In this document: piece after piece, positions 33,997 through 42,844 of the stretch | How the letters are laid out: each line of letters starts with the position of its first letter | Position numbering within the stretch: position 1 is the stretch's first letter | Assembly: GCA_900550285.1 (NCBI GenBank) | Contig: URRW01000008.1 | Span: 1-64,000 of the forward strand | Reading direction: 5' to 3' | Length of the DNA: 64,000 nt | Source: an uncultured Lachnospiraceae bacterium | GTDB lineage: Bacteria; Bacillota; Clostridia; Lachnospirales; Lachnospiraceae | The notes under the pieces: generated by a model | What the model saw: the letters and a program-made list of their open reading frames with translations, nothing else | What the model was told of the DNA's origin: nothing | Database searches by the model: none | Made by a program: the position numbers and the translations under genes

Positions 33997-35473
33997 CCGT
34001 ATTTGCCTCCCTGTATTTGCGGATCACGAAATGAAGACAGGTTCCCTCGCCCTCTTTGCTGGTCGCCCAGATATAGCCGCCGTGATCCTCTATGATTTTT
34101 TTCACAATGGACAGACCGATGCCGCTGCCGCCCTTCATGGAATTGCGGGACGCATCCGTGCGGTAAAAGCGCTCGAAAATATTTCCCAGATCCTTCGCCG
34201 CAATGCCCTTGCCGTTGTCCTCGATCTCCACGCGGATCGCATCCACCTCATCCAAAAGCCGGATGTCGATCACGCCCTTTTCCTTGTCCATATATTTGAT
34301 GCTGTTGCCGATAATATTGTTGATTACCTTCTTAAGCTGCTCCGGATCGGCAATGATCCTCGTCCCCGGATCGACCAGATTGGAATAATTCAGCTGGATA
34401 TTCTTCGATTCCAGATCCAGCCCGACGTCCTCTGCACAGTCCTCAAAAAACTCCGCCACGTTGATCCGGTGGAAATTATAAGGGATCCGGTTGTTGTCGA
34501 TGCTGGAATAATAGGTCAGCTCATTGATCAGCCTGTCCATATCGTTCGCCTTCGTGTAGATCGTGCGAAGATACTTGTCGCGGCGCTCCGGCGTATCCGC
34601 CACGCCGTCGATGATCCCTTCCACATATCCCTTGATCGCAGTGATCGGCGTCTTTAGGTCGTGGGTAATGTTGCTGATCAGCTCCCGGTTCTGCTTCTCA
34701 TTCTGCAGCTTCTCTTCCGTGGACTCCTTGAGCCGCAGGCGCATATCCTCATAGTTGCGGTACAGCTCCCCGATCTCGTTGTCGTCGTCCGATTCCAGAA
34801 TATAGTCGAAATTGCCCTCCGCGATCTTCTGCATCGCCAGATTCAGCCTGTTGATCGGCGAAAAAACGCCCTTGTGGATCCACTGCGTCAAAACCATGCT
34901 CGTCAGCACCAGTATAAAAATGATCGCCAGAAACATATCCATCAGAAACGTCTTGGAGATCACGCTCGTGATCCGCGTCACGATAAACACGCTTCCCTCC
35001 GCGCCGTCCGAAAACCGGAAATCCACCTGCTTTACCAGCTTGCGCAGGTCGTTAAAGTAAAACGCCGAATCCGCCCGCTCGCTCTCCTGCCCGTAGACCG
35101 GAAGCCTGTTCCATATCTTCTCCGCCGCCTCCTGATTGCCCGCATAAAAAATCCCGTCGTCTTTGCGCACAATAATATAGGAAGAATATTCGGATGCCTC
35201 TTCATTCAGCTCTTCCAGATAGCCGCTGTCCTCCAGACGCGCTTCATCGTCCCGCGCCGTATTCAGGATCTTGTTAAACAGCTCGTTGGTCGCCCCGCTG
35301 AACCCGTCGATCGTATCCGACATCATCGTATAGTCGCTCAGCTCCAGCCCGTAGGTCGGTTCATCCGTATGAACCATGACCGCGCCGATCATGATAAATG
35401 CGACCAGAGACAAAAGCACCGGCAGCAAAATGATCGTCAAAAAAGTAATCGCCAGTTTTGTTTTGAATTTCAT
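33974..35473 (-). CDS. Sensor histidine kinase (HisKA/HAMP)
   Basis: A 499-residue membrane kinase. The first membrane helix is at residues 8-35, an extracytoplasmic sensor at about 40-165, and the second helix at about 175-195. A HAMP domain follows ('KGVFSPINRLNLAMQKIAEGNFDY'), then HisKA with the acceptor His in 'SNITHDLKTPITAIKGYVEG'. The HATPase_c domain shows N-box 'KVINNIIGNSIKYM' and G-box 'GGSGIGLSIVKKII'. It is the first gene of the pair with the OmpR regulator. ATG follows GGGGAGA. Confidence 0.93.
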   Translation of the reverse strand: MKFKTKLAITFLTIILLPVLLSLVAFIMIGAVMVHTDEPTYGLELSDYTMMSDTIDGFSGATNELFNKILNTARDDEARLEDSGYLEELNEEASEYSSYIIVRKDDGIFYAGNQEAAEKIWNRLPVYGQESERADSAFYFNDLRKLVKQVDFRFSDGAEGSVFIVTRITSVISKTFLMDMFLAIIFILVLTSMVLTQWIHKGVFSPINRLNLAMQKIAEGNFDYILESDDDNEIGELYRNYEDMRLRLKESTEEKLQNEKQNRELISNITHDLKTPITAIKGYVEGIIDGVADTPERRDKYLRTIYTKANDMDRLINELTYYSSIDNNRIPYNFHRINVAEFFEDCAEDVGLDLESKNIQLNYSNLVDPGTRIIADPEQLKKVINNIIGNSIKYMDKEKGVIDIRLLDEVDAIRVEIEDNGKGIAAKDLGNIFERFYRTDASRNSMKGGSGIGLSIVKKIIEDHGGYIWATSKEGEGTCLHFVIRKYREANTDEQNTNH

Positions 35474-35520
35474 GATAATCTCCCCGCTGATAATATCAGT
35501 ATATCATAATCGTCCCTTCC

Positions 35521-35655
35521 TTTATATTAAATGAGCGGGATATATTTCTAAAAAAATTCTAAAGTCCTTTTTGCCGCTGTCCCTGCCCTGCTCCGGCTCC
35601 AAAAACAGGCTGCATCGGGCTGCTGCCTTTTCTCTTAATTTTTTTCAAAAACATG
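35521..35655. other. Intergenic region upstream of perR promoter, nothing recognised
   Basis: The divergent spacer is A/T-rich at both ends with a GC-rich middle. No reading frame, riboswitch or repeat was recognised apart from the perR promoter that follows. Confidence 0.5.
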
Positions 35656-35684
35656 TTGACATTCTTCCTTTCCTCTGGTATGAT
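35656..35684 (+). promoter_or_regulatory. Strong promoter of perR-rbr
   Basis: TTGACA (35656-35661) and TATGAT (35679-35684) with a 17-nt spacer, close to consensus. The start site should lie at about 35691, inside the candidate operator. Confidence 0.85.
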
Positions 35685-35689
35685 TCAAT

Positions 35690-35713
35690 CATGATAACAG
35701 TAATCGTTATTAT
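35690..35713. promoter_or_regulatory. Candidate Fur/PerR-type operator
   Basis: ATGATAACAGTAATCGTTAT (35691-35710), extended by TATT, forms an inverted repeat (GATAAC with GTTATT) of the Fur-superfamily 7-1-7 form. It covers the transcription start of perR-rbr, so binding of the encoded regulator would block its own transcription until peroxide or metal change. Confidence 0.6.
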
Positions 35714-35733
35714 TTAGAGAGGAGATGGTACAG

Positions 35734-36132
35734 ATGCCGGCCTTGAAATACAGCCGCCAGCGGGAAGCGATCAAGAACTTCCTCATGACGCGCCGTGATC
35801 ACCCGACCGCAGATGTCGTTTACCACTCTCTGCGAACCGAATTCCCCAATATCAGCCTCGGTACCGTATATCGAAATCTGACGCTGCTTGCCGATCTGGG
35901 AGAGATTTCCCGGCTCAGGCTCGGGGATGGCGTTGATCACTTCGATGCCGATACAAGCCGCCATTATCATTTTGTCTGCAGCAGATGTCATTCCGTATCG
36001 GATCTTGACATTGAACTCCCGGACGCATTCGATATGCTTCACGGGACTGACAGATACGGCAACCGGATCGAAGGGCACGTCTCATATTTTTATGGAACCT
36101 GCAGCTGCTGCAGCAATGTTGCTTCCAGCTGA
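35734..36132 (+). CDS. perR: PerR/Fur family peroxide-responsive repressor
   Basis: A 132-residue Fur-superfamily regulator. The winged helix spans residues 1-80 ('SRQREAIKNFLMTRRDHPTADVVYHSLR', 'ISLGTVYRNLTLLADLGEI'). The metal region 'HFDADTSRHYHFVC' supplies His/Asp ligands, and two Cys-x2-Cys pairs (CSRC, CSCC) form the structural zinc site. The second ATG is chosen because the first overlaps the GGAG ribosome site. It is followed by rubrerythrin, the usual PerR target, which supports PerR rather than Fur or Zur. Confidence 0.85.
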   Translation: MPALKYSRQREAIKNFLMTRRDHPTADVVYHSLRTEFPNISLGTVYRNLTLLADLGEISRLRLGDGVDHFDADTSRHYHFVCSRCHSVSDLDIELPDAFDMLHGTDRYGNRIEGHVSYFYGTCSCCSNVASS

Positions 36133-36202
36133 CTGCAAACCAAACTTACGATCTTCCCACCGCACAGGGGAGGACTTTTAAAAACGAAAGGGGATTTTTA
36201 TC

Positions 36203-36745
36203 ATGAAAAAATTTGTATGTTCTGTATGTGGTTACGTTTATGAAGGCGAGGCAGCTCCCGCAGAGTGCCCTGTATGCCATGTTCCCGCTTCCAAGTTCAT
36301 CGAGCAGACGGATGAGAGAAGCTGGGCTTCCGAGCACGTTGTAGGTGTTGCTCAGGGCGCTCCCGAAGACATCATCGCTGACCTGAGAGCAAACTTCGAG
36401 GGCGAGTGCTCTGAAGTTGGTATGTACCTGGCTATGGCTAGAGTTGCTCACAGAGAAGGCTATCCTGAGATCGGCCTGTACTGGGAGAAGGCTGCTTACG
36501 AAGAGGCTGAGCACGCTTCCAAGTTCGCTGAGCTGCTGGGCGAGGTTGTTACCAACTCCACAAAGAAGAACCTTGAGATGAGAGTAGAGGCTGAGAACGG
36601 CGCTACCGCTGGTAAGACCGATCTGGCTAAGAGAGCAAAGGCTCTGAACCTGGATGCAATCCATGACACCGTTCATGAGATGGCTCGCGACGAGGCTCGT
36701 CACGGCAAAGCATTCGAGGGTCTGCTCAAGAGATACTTCGGCTAA
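36203..36745 (+). CDS. rbr: Reverse rubrerythrin
   Basis: A 180-residue non-haem iron protein reducing hydrogen peroxide in anaerobes. A rubredoxin-like domain comes first (Cys-x2-Cys at 'CSVCGY' and 'CPVCHV'), followed by a ferritin-like diiron domain with 'EGECSEVGMY', 'EEAEHASKF' and 'RDEARHGKAF' ligands. This order is reversed relative to classical rubrerythrin. Codons are strongly biased to GCT, GTT and AGA, unlike the GCC/CGC-rich neighbours, as expected for a very highly expressed gene. It is cotranscribed with perR. Confidence 0.93.
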   Translation: MKKFVCSVCGYVYEGEAAPAECPVCHVPASKFIEQTDERSWASEHVVGVAQGAPEDIIADLRANFEGECSEVGMYLAMARVAHREGYPEIGLYWEKAAYEEAEHASKFAELLGEVVTNSTKKNLEMRVEAENGATAGKTDLAKRAKALNLDAIHDTVHEMARDEARHGKAFEGLLKRYFG

Positions 36746-36774
36746 GAAGAATCCGCTGAAATAAAGGATTTTAA

Positions 36775-36809
36775 AAGAGGAACGGGATTTTGTCCTGTTC
36801 CTCTTTTTT
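36775..36809 (+). terminator. Terminator of perR-rbr
   Basis: GAGGAACGGGA pairs with TCCTGTTCCTC around TTTTG, followed by six Ts. Confidence 0.92.
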
Positions 36810-36862
36810 GTGTGCGCAAAAGAAATGCTGTGGACTGATTGTGTACTTCTGCGGCAGTCTGT

Positions 36863-37240
36863 TCAGCACAGCTCTTTTTTTGCCGCCTTCACGCTCTTTG
36901 CATAGTTTTCGTCCACCCGCTCCAACAGATATTTCGGGGACAGAAACGCCGCGTCGTGCAGCGTTTCCAGCGCGTCCTTCTGCTGCCGTGTCATCCCGGA
37001 CGGCACTACGACGCGCGTCTGCCACACCGATACACATCCCGTAAATTCCACCATCCAGAACAGCGGCTCCATGCTCTTCTCCATTTTTCCATGCAAAACT
37101 GCCTGATCGTATCCTGCCGTCTCAATCAGCCTGCCGATATGGGACGGAACCGGCTCCTCCACGCTTCCGTCGGGCAAAATCAGACATTCGCAGCTATCCT
37201 CATCCTCCCGATGCTTATGTATAAATTCCAATGCCGTCAT
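36863..37240 (-). CDS. Hypothetical protein, 125 residues
   Basis: A small soluble protein of unrecognised family. The start at 37240 follows GGAGGGG at good spacing; an upstream in-frame start is less well placed. Visible features are an acidic N-terminus ('HKHREDEDSCECLILPDGSVEEPVPSHIGRLI') and a Lys-rich C-terminal helix. It stands alone, convergent to rubrerythrin. Confidence 0.6.
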   Translation of the reverse strand: MTALEFIHKHREDEDSCECLILPDGSVEEPVPSHIGRLIETAGYDQAVLHGKMEKSMEPLFWMVEFTGCVSVWQTRVVVPSGMTRQQKDALETLHDAAFLSPKYLLERVDENYAKSVKAAKKELC

Positions 37241-37455
37241 AGCTGCCCCTCCTTCGGTCCGCATCCGCTTTTTGAATCTGTTTTCAGAATATCAAACGCA
37301 TCCCTATTTGTAAATAAACAGTTTTCGGCTTTTCTATCCGGACGGGCTTTTTTATGAAAATCTTAAAAAACTTTTCCTGCCTTTTTCACTTTTTTCTGAT
37401 AGGGTAAATAAAATCACAAAAAACGCCGCCCCGGCGGCATGGAGGAATATACGAT

Positions 37456-38088
37456 ATGCTTTCGTTTTTTATAGATGCGGCATCCGGCGTCCTCGCCGTC
37501 CTGCCCTTTCTGATCATACTGGAAATTGCCGCCCGCAGGCTCATCCCCGTCCTTCCGCTCCGGCATCTGGCCGGCGCCGGCCTGCTGAGCTTTTTGCTTG
37601 CCGCGCTCTTATCCGTCGCGCACGTTCCCGGTCTTTACCAGTTCTGCGCGGGTCTTCGCTTCAGCCTTGTCCCTTTTTCCCAGATTCCGGTGCATCCGCT
37701 CTGGTATGCGCTGTACCTCCTTTTCTTTTTGCTGCTCGGGACGATGCTGCCGCTGCTCTTTACCTTTTTTCAGAAAATGGGCGTCTGCATCCTGTACGGC
37801 TTTGGATTTGCACTCACCATCGAGCTTCTGCGGATTTTTACGCTCCATTCCTCCGGCGTGGACGCGCTGATCGCTGCCGCCGGCGGCGCATGCTGCGGAT
37901 ACTCCCTTTTTCTTCTGATCCGCAGGATGTTCCCCCGCTTTTGCGCCTCGTGCCTTTTGACCGCCGACTGCATCCGCAGACACCCCGCCCTGAAATGGGA
38001 AGGATGCCTGCTTACCCTTTCCGCGCTCGGAAGCGCCCTGCTTCTTGCGCCCCTGATTCGGGAAACCGCTGCAGCGCTGTTTTTGTGA
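37456..38088 (+). CDS. VanZ-like membrane protein
   Basis: A 210-residue protein with about five membrane helices. 'FSLVPFSQIP', followed after two helices by 'GFGFALTIELLRIFT', is the VanZ-family pattern (N-P-F and E-x2-R-motif region). The founding member raises teicoplanin tolerance, but most relatives have no known role. The start follows GGAGG. The last helix is an addition to the core domain. It converges on the 398-residue unknown gene with a 5-bp gap. Confidence 0.7.
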   Translation: MLSFFIDAASGVLAVLPFLIILEIAARRLIPVLPLRHLAGAGLLSFLLAALLSVAHVPGLYQFCAGLRFSLVPFSQIPVHPLWYALYLLFFLLLGTMLPLLFTFFQKMGVCILYGFGFALTIELLRIFTLHSSGVDALIAAAGGACCGYSLFLLIRRMFPRFCASCLLTADCIRRHPALKWEGCLLTLSALGSALLLAPLIRETAAALFL

Positions 38089-38093
38089 AGCGC

Positions 38094-39290
38094 TTACATC
38101 GTATAGCTTACCGCATTCACATAAATGGTGTTTTCCTCCGCACCGGTTTCCTCTTCCTGCGCCCCTTCCTTTTCCAGATCTGTAAATTCGCTTACCCCAT
38201 AGGACTGCAGCCGCAAAATCCCCCTGACCGCCTCCGTGCTCTGTACCTCCGCACAGTTACGGACAAAAATTCTGTCCCGCAACTCTTCTTCTCCCAGCTC
38301 CGGAGAAATCTGCACCTCCGCGCATTCTGCCGCCGTCACAGCCCCCGCTTCCTGCAAAAGCTTCCGATCTACCAAAAGCTCGCTCTCCCTGCGGATCAGC
38401 CGTCCTTTGTAAACGATCGTACCGCCGCTTTTTTTGCACACCCTGTGGAAAATCTCCTCATTTTCCCCGGCAACAAACGCTTTTCCCTCAACCTGTAAAA
38501 ATTCCAGCTCTTCCAACGCCTTACCATCCCGGATCTCTGCGCTTCCCAGCACCAGAATTTTTTTCCCGTAACGCGGGATCAGCTGTCCGTCCACACAAAC
38601 GTCGTCATTGATACACACGCATCCGTCCGGAACAAGGACAATATCCACATCTTCCTCAAGCACTTCCACCGCAGCCTCCAGCAAGGACTCTGCAACAACC
38701 GCCTTCGGCGCACGGATTTTCACCCCTTTTTCCACCAGCTTCCTCACGTCTTCTTCCGCCCCTGTCATCTGCACCTCTTTGATGCAAAAATACCGCGCTC
38801 CCTGCTTTGCCCGCGCTGCAAACACCCGGTCTGCCACCAACGCCTTTTCTACCAAAACAGCGTCGTCCGGATAGGCGAGCGTTTTTCCGTTGCAGGTTAA
38901 AATTCCCGCCAGCGCGCTGCCCATGCTTTCCGGATAAACCACTTTGCCGTTTACCTGAATGCCCTTATAATTTTTCAATGCCTCCTTCGCGCCCTTTTCC
39001 ACATACAGCTTCCCGTTGATCTGAAGCCGGATTTTCCCGTTTCCCGCCTCATTTCCCGTCAGATGATAGACGCCGTTGTGCATTACATACTGTTCGTCCT
39101 CCTCTACTTTTTCAATGGAGGACGCCTGAATGCTTACCTGATAACGCGCCAGAAGCTCCTGTGTCCGCGACGTTACGAGAACCTGCGCCGCACAGATGTC
39201 GATTTTGCCGTACTGTTCCAATGTTTCCTCCGATACGCTGCGCAGATCACAGTCTGCTGCATGGACCGATAAATTTTTCTTTTCACTCAT
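38094..39290 (-). CDS. Hypothetical beta-repeat protein paired with an ECF sigma factor
   Basis: A 398-residue soluble protein without signal peptide or membrane segment. It contains degenerate repeats with the core 'x-V-N-G-K-x-x-Y' ('LQINGKLYVE', 'IQVNGKVVYPE', 'LTCNGKTLAYP', 'LQVEGKAFVA'), suggesting a repeated beta or solenoid fold. The tail is Glu-rich. I recognise no family. It starts 19 nt after the ECF sigma gene and is surely cotranscribed, so it may modulate that sigma factor or be its main target. It is not a classical anti-sigma factor because no membrane anchor or zinc motif is present. Confidence 0.65.
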   Translation of the reverse strand: MSEKKNLSVHAADCDLRSVSEETLEQYGKIDICAAQVLVTSRTQELLARYQVSIQASSIEKVEEDEQYVMHNGVYHLTGNEAGNGKIRLQINGKLYVEKGAKEALKNYKGIQVNGKVVYPESMGSALAGILTCNGKTLAYPDDAVLVEKALVADRVFAARAKQGARYFCIKEVQMTGAEEDVRKLVEKGVKIRAPKAVVAESLLEAAVEVLEEDVDIVLVPDGCVCINDDVCVDGQLIPRYGKKILVLGSAEIRDGKALEELEFLQVEGKAFVAGENEEIFHRVCKKSGGTIVYKGRLIRRESELLVDRKLLQEAGAVTAAECAEVQISPELGEEELRDRIFVRNCAEVQSTEAVRGILRLQSYGVSEFTDLEKEGAQEEETGAEENTIYVNAVSYTM

Positions 39291-39309
39291 TTTTGATACC
39301 GCCTTTCTT

Positions 39310-39774
39310 TCATTCCTTCATTTTCAGCTCCGGAAAATATTTCTGAAGCTTTCTTCTTGCCGCCAACAGCTTCGACCGCACCGTAGACGCCGGAAGTCCG
39401 AAAACCTCCCCGATCTCCGACGCATTATAATCCTCAAAATACCGCAGCCAGAACATCGCCCGCTCCTGCGGCTCCAGATACCCGCAAAGCTGCATGACCA
39501 TCGCCCCCGAAAAATCCTCGCTGTAGATTCCCTGCCCATCCGTAAAGGGCTCTTCCCTTTTTCGTCTGGCACGGTCGATCAGTATGTTTTTCGCCGTCCG
39601 ATACAGCCACGCCCTGCCCTGCTTTTCATCCAGCTTTTCCAGCTGATCCGAATGTTCCAGCGCGCGCAGGAACGCTTCCTGCACAATGTCCTCCGCAGCC
39701 GCCTTTCCTCCCGCGCTCCTTGTCATATAGTTGACAAGCTCGCGAAAATACCGACCATACAAAAGAGCTACCAT
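39310..39774 (-). CDS. ECF-type RNA polymerase sigma factor
   Basis: A 154-residue sigma-70 group IV factor. Region 2 is 'AAAEDIVQEAFLRALEHS...GRAWLYRTAKNILIDRARR' and region 4 is 'QERAMFWLRYFEDYNASEIGEVFGLPASTVRSKLLAARRKL'. The ATG follows GGGAGGAAAAC. The ribosome site lies inside a short upstream frame (39648-39898) that may be coupled to it. Confidence 0.9.
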   Translation of the reverse strand: MVALLYGRYFRELVNYMTRSAGGKAAAEDIVQEAFLRALEHSDQLEKLDEKQGRAWLYRTAKNILIDRARRKREEPFTDGQGIYSEDFSGAMVMQLCGYLEPQERAMFWLRYFEDYNASEIGEVFGLPASTVRSKLLAARRKLQKYFPELKMKE

Positions 39775-39898
39775 GTTTTCCTCCCAACCGCCCCGGCACC
39801 TGTTCCCTGCCGCTTTTTACTTCCTTTTCCTGCGCCCGACGCCACTGCCGTTCCCGCTCATTTTGTTCTTCTATCATTCTGTCCATCCAGTTATCCAT
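39626..39898 (-). CDS. Short upstream frame overlapping the ECF sigma gene
   Basis: A 90-codon frame starting at ATG 39898 behind a doubled GGAGG site. Its first 40 residues ('DNWMDRMIEEQNERERQWRR') look like a natural charged helix. The rest runs out of frame through the sigma gene and reads as noise. Either it is a leader peptide coupled to sigma translation, or the sigma factor once had this N-terminal extension and a frameshift now separates them. Confidence 0.35.
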   Translation of the reverse strand: MDNWMDRMIEEQNERERQWRRAQEKEVKSGREQVPGRLGGKHGSSFVWSVFSRACQLYDKERGRKGGCGGHCAGSVPARAGTFGSAGKAG

Positions 39899-40062
39899 CC
39901 GCTTTCCTCCTTCCTCCAACGGCAGGCAGGGCTGCGCAGCCTGCTTTTCTGTCTTTGTCCTGCTTCATATGGAAAACGAATGGAAACCCGAAAGTGTTGT
40001 CCTTTTTCAAAAATTTCAGCAGATTTTTTATTGGGTGGGAAAGGGACTTTTTGATTGGATAT

Positions 40063-40108
40063 AAAAAAGCGGCGGGAAACACCGGAAAATCCCGATATTC
40101 CCTGCCGC
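40063..40108 (-). terminator. Terminator of pgi
   Basis: On the minus strand GCGGCAGGGAA pairs with TTCCCGCCGC across a loop containing an inner CGGGATT/CCGG structure, followed by six Ts. Confidence 0.85.
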
Positions 40109-40148
40109 ATTCCATACTCTGTCAAAACGCCTTTCCGGCTTTCCTGCC

Positions 40149-41495
40149 TTACAGCCTCTTAAGCAGCTCCGCCCTCTGCTCCTCATAGCCGGGCTTTCCC
40201 AACAGCGCGAACATATTCTTCTTATAGCTCTCAACGCCGGGCTGATTGAACGGATTCACACCGAGCATATAGCCGCTTACGCCGCACGCAAACTCAAAGA
40301 AGTAAAACAGCTGTCCCAGATAAAACTCATTGACTTCCGGCACATTTATCATAAAGTTCGGAACCTGACCGTCCGTATGCGCCAAAATCGTGCCGTTCAT
40401 CGCGCTCTTATTTACAAAATCAACCGTCTTTCCCGCCAGATAATTCAAGCCGTCCAGATCCACCGGTTCTTCATTGATCACGATCTCCTCGCGGGAAGTC
40501 TCCACGTTGATGACCGTCTCAAACATGATCCGCGCGCCGTCCTGAATGAACTGCCCCATCGAATGCAGATCCGTTGTCAGATCCACGCTCGCCGGGAAAA
40601 TGCCCCGCTGATCCTTGCCCTCGCTCTCGCCATAGAGCTGCTTCCACCATTCGGAAACGTAGTGCACGCTCGGCTCATAATTTGCAAGGATCTCGACCGC
40701 TTTGCCCTTTCTGAGCATAATATTGCGGAGAGCGGCATATTTTACCGCATCATTTTCTTCAAATGCCGCGTTCAGCGCCCGCTCCCTTGCGCTCGCCGCG
40801 CCTTCCATCAGCTTATCAATATCCGCGCCGCTTACCGCGATCGGCAAAAGCCCTACTGCCGTCAGAACGGAAAAACGTCCGCCCACATCGTCCGGTACGA
40901 CAAATTCTTCATATCCTTCTTCATCCGCCACTTTCTTCAAAGCGCCCTTCGCCCTGTCGGTCGTCGCATAAATCCGCTTTGCAGCCTCCTGCCTGCCGTA
41001 TTTCTTTTCCAGCAGCTCCTTAAATACGCGGAATGCGATCGCCGGCTCCGTTGTCGTTCCGGATTTGGAAATCATATTGATCGAGAAATCACGATCCCCG
41101 ATCACGTCCATCAGATGCCTGATATAAGTGGAACTGATGGAATTGCCTACAAAATAAATCTCAGGAGTTTTGCGGACGCTTCTGTCCACTGTATTGTAAA
41201 AGCTGTGCCTTAAAAACTCGATGGCAGCGCGCGCGCCCAGATAAGAACCGCCGATGCCGATTACCAGAAGCACCTCGGAATCGCCCTGGATCTTTTCCGC
41301 CGCCTTCTTGATCCTTGCAAACTCTTCCTTATCATAGTTTACCGGAAGATCGATCCAGCCCAGAAAATCATTGCCCGCGCCCTTTCTGGATACCAGCAGC
41401 TCCTTTGCGTCCAGCGCCAGCTTCTTCACGTTCTCAACTTCATGCTCCGCAACAAAACATACCGCCTTGCTGTAGTCGAATGTTACTCTATTCAT
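40149..41495 (-). CDS. pgi: Glucose-6-phosphate isomerase
   Basis: A 448-residue enzyme interconverting glucose 6-phosphate and fructose 6-phosphate. Two SIS subdomains are evident. 'GIGGSYLGARAAIEFL' and 'MISKSGTTTEPAIAFRV' bind the phosphate. 'DVGGRFSVLTAVGLLPIAVSG' and 'GCNPFNQPGVESYKKNMF'-like 'GVNPFNQPGVESYKKNM' carry the PGI signatures. Length matches the Firmicute short form. ATG follows CAGGAGGG. Monocistronic with a clear terminator. Confidence 0.97.
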   Translation of the reverse strand: MNRVTFDYSKAVCFVAEHEVENVKKLALDAKELLVSRKGAGNDFLGWIDLPVNYDKEEFARIKKAAEKIQGDSEVLLVIGIGGSYLGARAAIEFLRHSFYNTVDRSVRKTPEIYFVGNSISSTYIRHLMDVIGDRDFSINMISKSGTTTEPAIAFRVFKELLEKKYGRQEAAKRIYATTDRAKGALKKVADEEGYEEFVVPDDVGGRFSVLTAVGLLPIAVSGADIDKLMEGAASARERALNAAFEENDAVKYAALRNIMLRKGKAVEILANYEPSVHYVSEWWKQLYGESEGKDQRGIFPASVDLTTDLHSMGQFIQDGARIMFETVINVETSREEIVINEEPVDLDGLNYLAGKTVDFVNKSAMNGTILAHTDGQVPNFMINVPEVNEFYLGQLFYFFEFACGVSGYMLGVNPFNQPGVESYKKNMFALLGKPGYEEQRAELLKRL

Positions 41496-41672
41496 TTTGT
41501 AACCCTCCTGTTTTATCTGCCTGCCCTGCCGGGAGGCATCCTCTGTTGTCCGGCTCGCACTGCCGAAGGCACTTCTAAGATCCCCAATGTCTTGTCCTGC
41601 GCTTTGCCTCTTTAACCCGCTATAAGTTTAGCAAAAATACATCTTATTTTCAAGCCAAAAATCCGGCAAATC

Positions 41673-42350
41673 TTACAAAAATTCCTGCAAAAGCTGTTCC
41701 AGCTCCGCCTTTTCCACAAAATCCTCTCCCGCCGTTTTTTCCACGCCCCCAAAATCCTCTTTCCTGCCTTTTCCTGACGCTGCCGGTCTGTTTTCCTGCT
41801 CCTGCGCTTCCAGATAGACATTATCCCGCTTTACACCATCTAAGCGCACCGCCATCCGGTTGTCCAAAAAATCTTCCAGCGCCGTTTTGAGCTTCTCCTG
41901 CTTTCCCGCCGCATCTGCAATGCCCGCCGCCGAAAAATGCAGAAGCAACGACAAAAATGCCAGCAAATAAAAAGGAAAGATCTCCCTCAGCGTTTCTCCT
42001 GCGATCATCCCCAGACATGCCCCAAGACCGTCCGTAAAAACCGACAGCAAAAGAAGCTGCCCCGCCGCCATTTCCCAAAACCGCAGGCTGAATTTCCCGA
42101 TCCGTATCCCCTGCATGAATTTTTCCACAAAAACGCCCGTGTTTACCACTCCGCCGTTTAACTCGTAGCAGCTCTGGAATTTCAGCCTGCACTGCTTAAG
42201 CAGCACATTTTCCGTGGCAGACAAACTGCCTGCCTCACAAAGTAGCTTTCCCAGCCGCATACCCGTCAGAAATCTGCATACAATGCTTAATAACAGAAAG
42301 GCTGCCGATAATGTAAAAAATAAAAAATGCTCCTCCAGAAATATAACCAT
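41673..42350 (-). CDS. Hypothetical membrane protein
   Basis: About 225 residues with three predicted membrane helices (near residues 8-28, 95-120 and 125-150) and a hydrophilic C-terminus ('EAQEQENRPAASGKGRKED'). Start is uncertain: 42350 follows GGGGGAAACG, 42362 is four codons longer. The arrangement of one helix, a long loop and two helices recalls MotA/TolQ-like proteins but no signature was seen, so no function is assigned. It is divergent from the TSCPD gene. Confidence 0.55.
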   Translation of the reverse strand: MVIFLEEHFLFFTLSAAFLLLSIVCRFLTGMRLGKLLCEAGSLSATENVLLKQCRLKFQSCYELNGGVVNTGVFVEKFMQGIRIGKFSLRFWEMAAGQLLLLSVFTDGLGACLGMIAGETLREIFPFYLLAFLSLLLHFSAAGIADAAGKQEKLKTALEDFLDNRMAVRLDGVKRDNVYLEAQEQENRPAASGKGRKEDFGGVEKTAGEDFVEKAELEQLLQEFL

Positions 42351-42559
42351 CGTTTCCCCCATTCCGCCGCCGGACAGCATCCGTCCCCCCTGCCTCCGGC
42401 GGCTCCATGCTTCCAGTATAAAACCTCCCCCCGCCATGCCGCAATCCCTGCGGGCGCACAATCGATTTCTAAATTCCGCCTTTCTTTTTCAAAAGAAAAC
42501 TGTTATAATCCGTAACGAGACAAAAATTTCGGATTTTCGACAACAGGAGGAAATAAATC

Positions 42560-42805
42560 ATGGTATACAAAACAAAAGGAACCTGTTCTACCGCGATCGA
42601 TGTGGAATTAGACGGCGACACGATCAAATCCGTTTCTTTTACCGGCGGCTGCAACGGTAATCTGAAGGGAATTTCCAGCCTCGTGACCGGCATGAAGGCT
42701 CAGGACGCCATCGAACGCCTCAAAGGCATCCAGTGCGGCTTTAAGCCCACCTCTTGCCCCGATCAGCTCGCGCACGCGCTGGAGGAAATGCTTGGCGCCA
42801 ACTGA
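42560..42805 (+). CDS. TSCPD domain protein (TIGR03905 type)
   Basis: An 81-residue protein with the Thr-Ser-Cys-Pro-Asp motif ('KPTSCPDQLAHAL') and 'SFTGGCNGNLKGISSLVTGM'. The TSCPD domain also forms the C-terminus of class II ribonucleotide reductase. Stand-alone versions are of unknown function, probably metal or nucleotide related. ATG follows ACAGGAGG. It is 39 nt upstream of murG. Confidence 0.85.
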   Translation: MVYKTKGTCSTAIDVELDGDTIKSVSFTGGCNGNLKGISSLVTGMKAQDAIERLKGIQCGFKPTSCPDQLAHALEEMLGAN

Positions 42806-42844
42806 TCCGGCACAGCAAAAAGTGATGTTTAGGAGATCCTGAAA

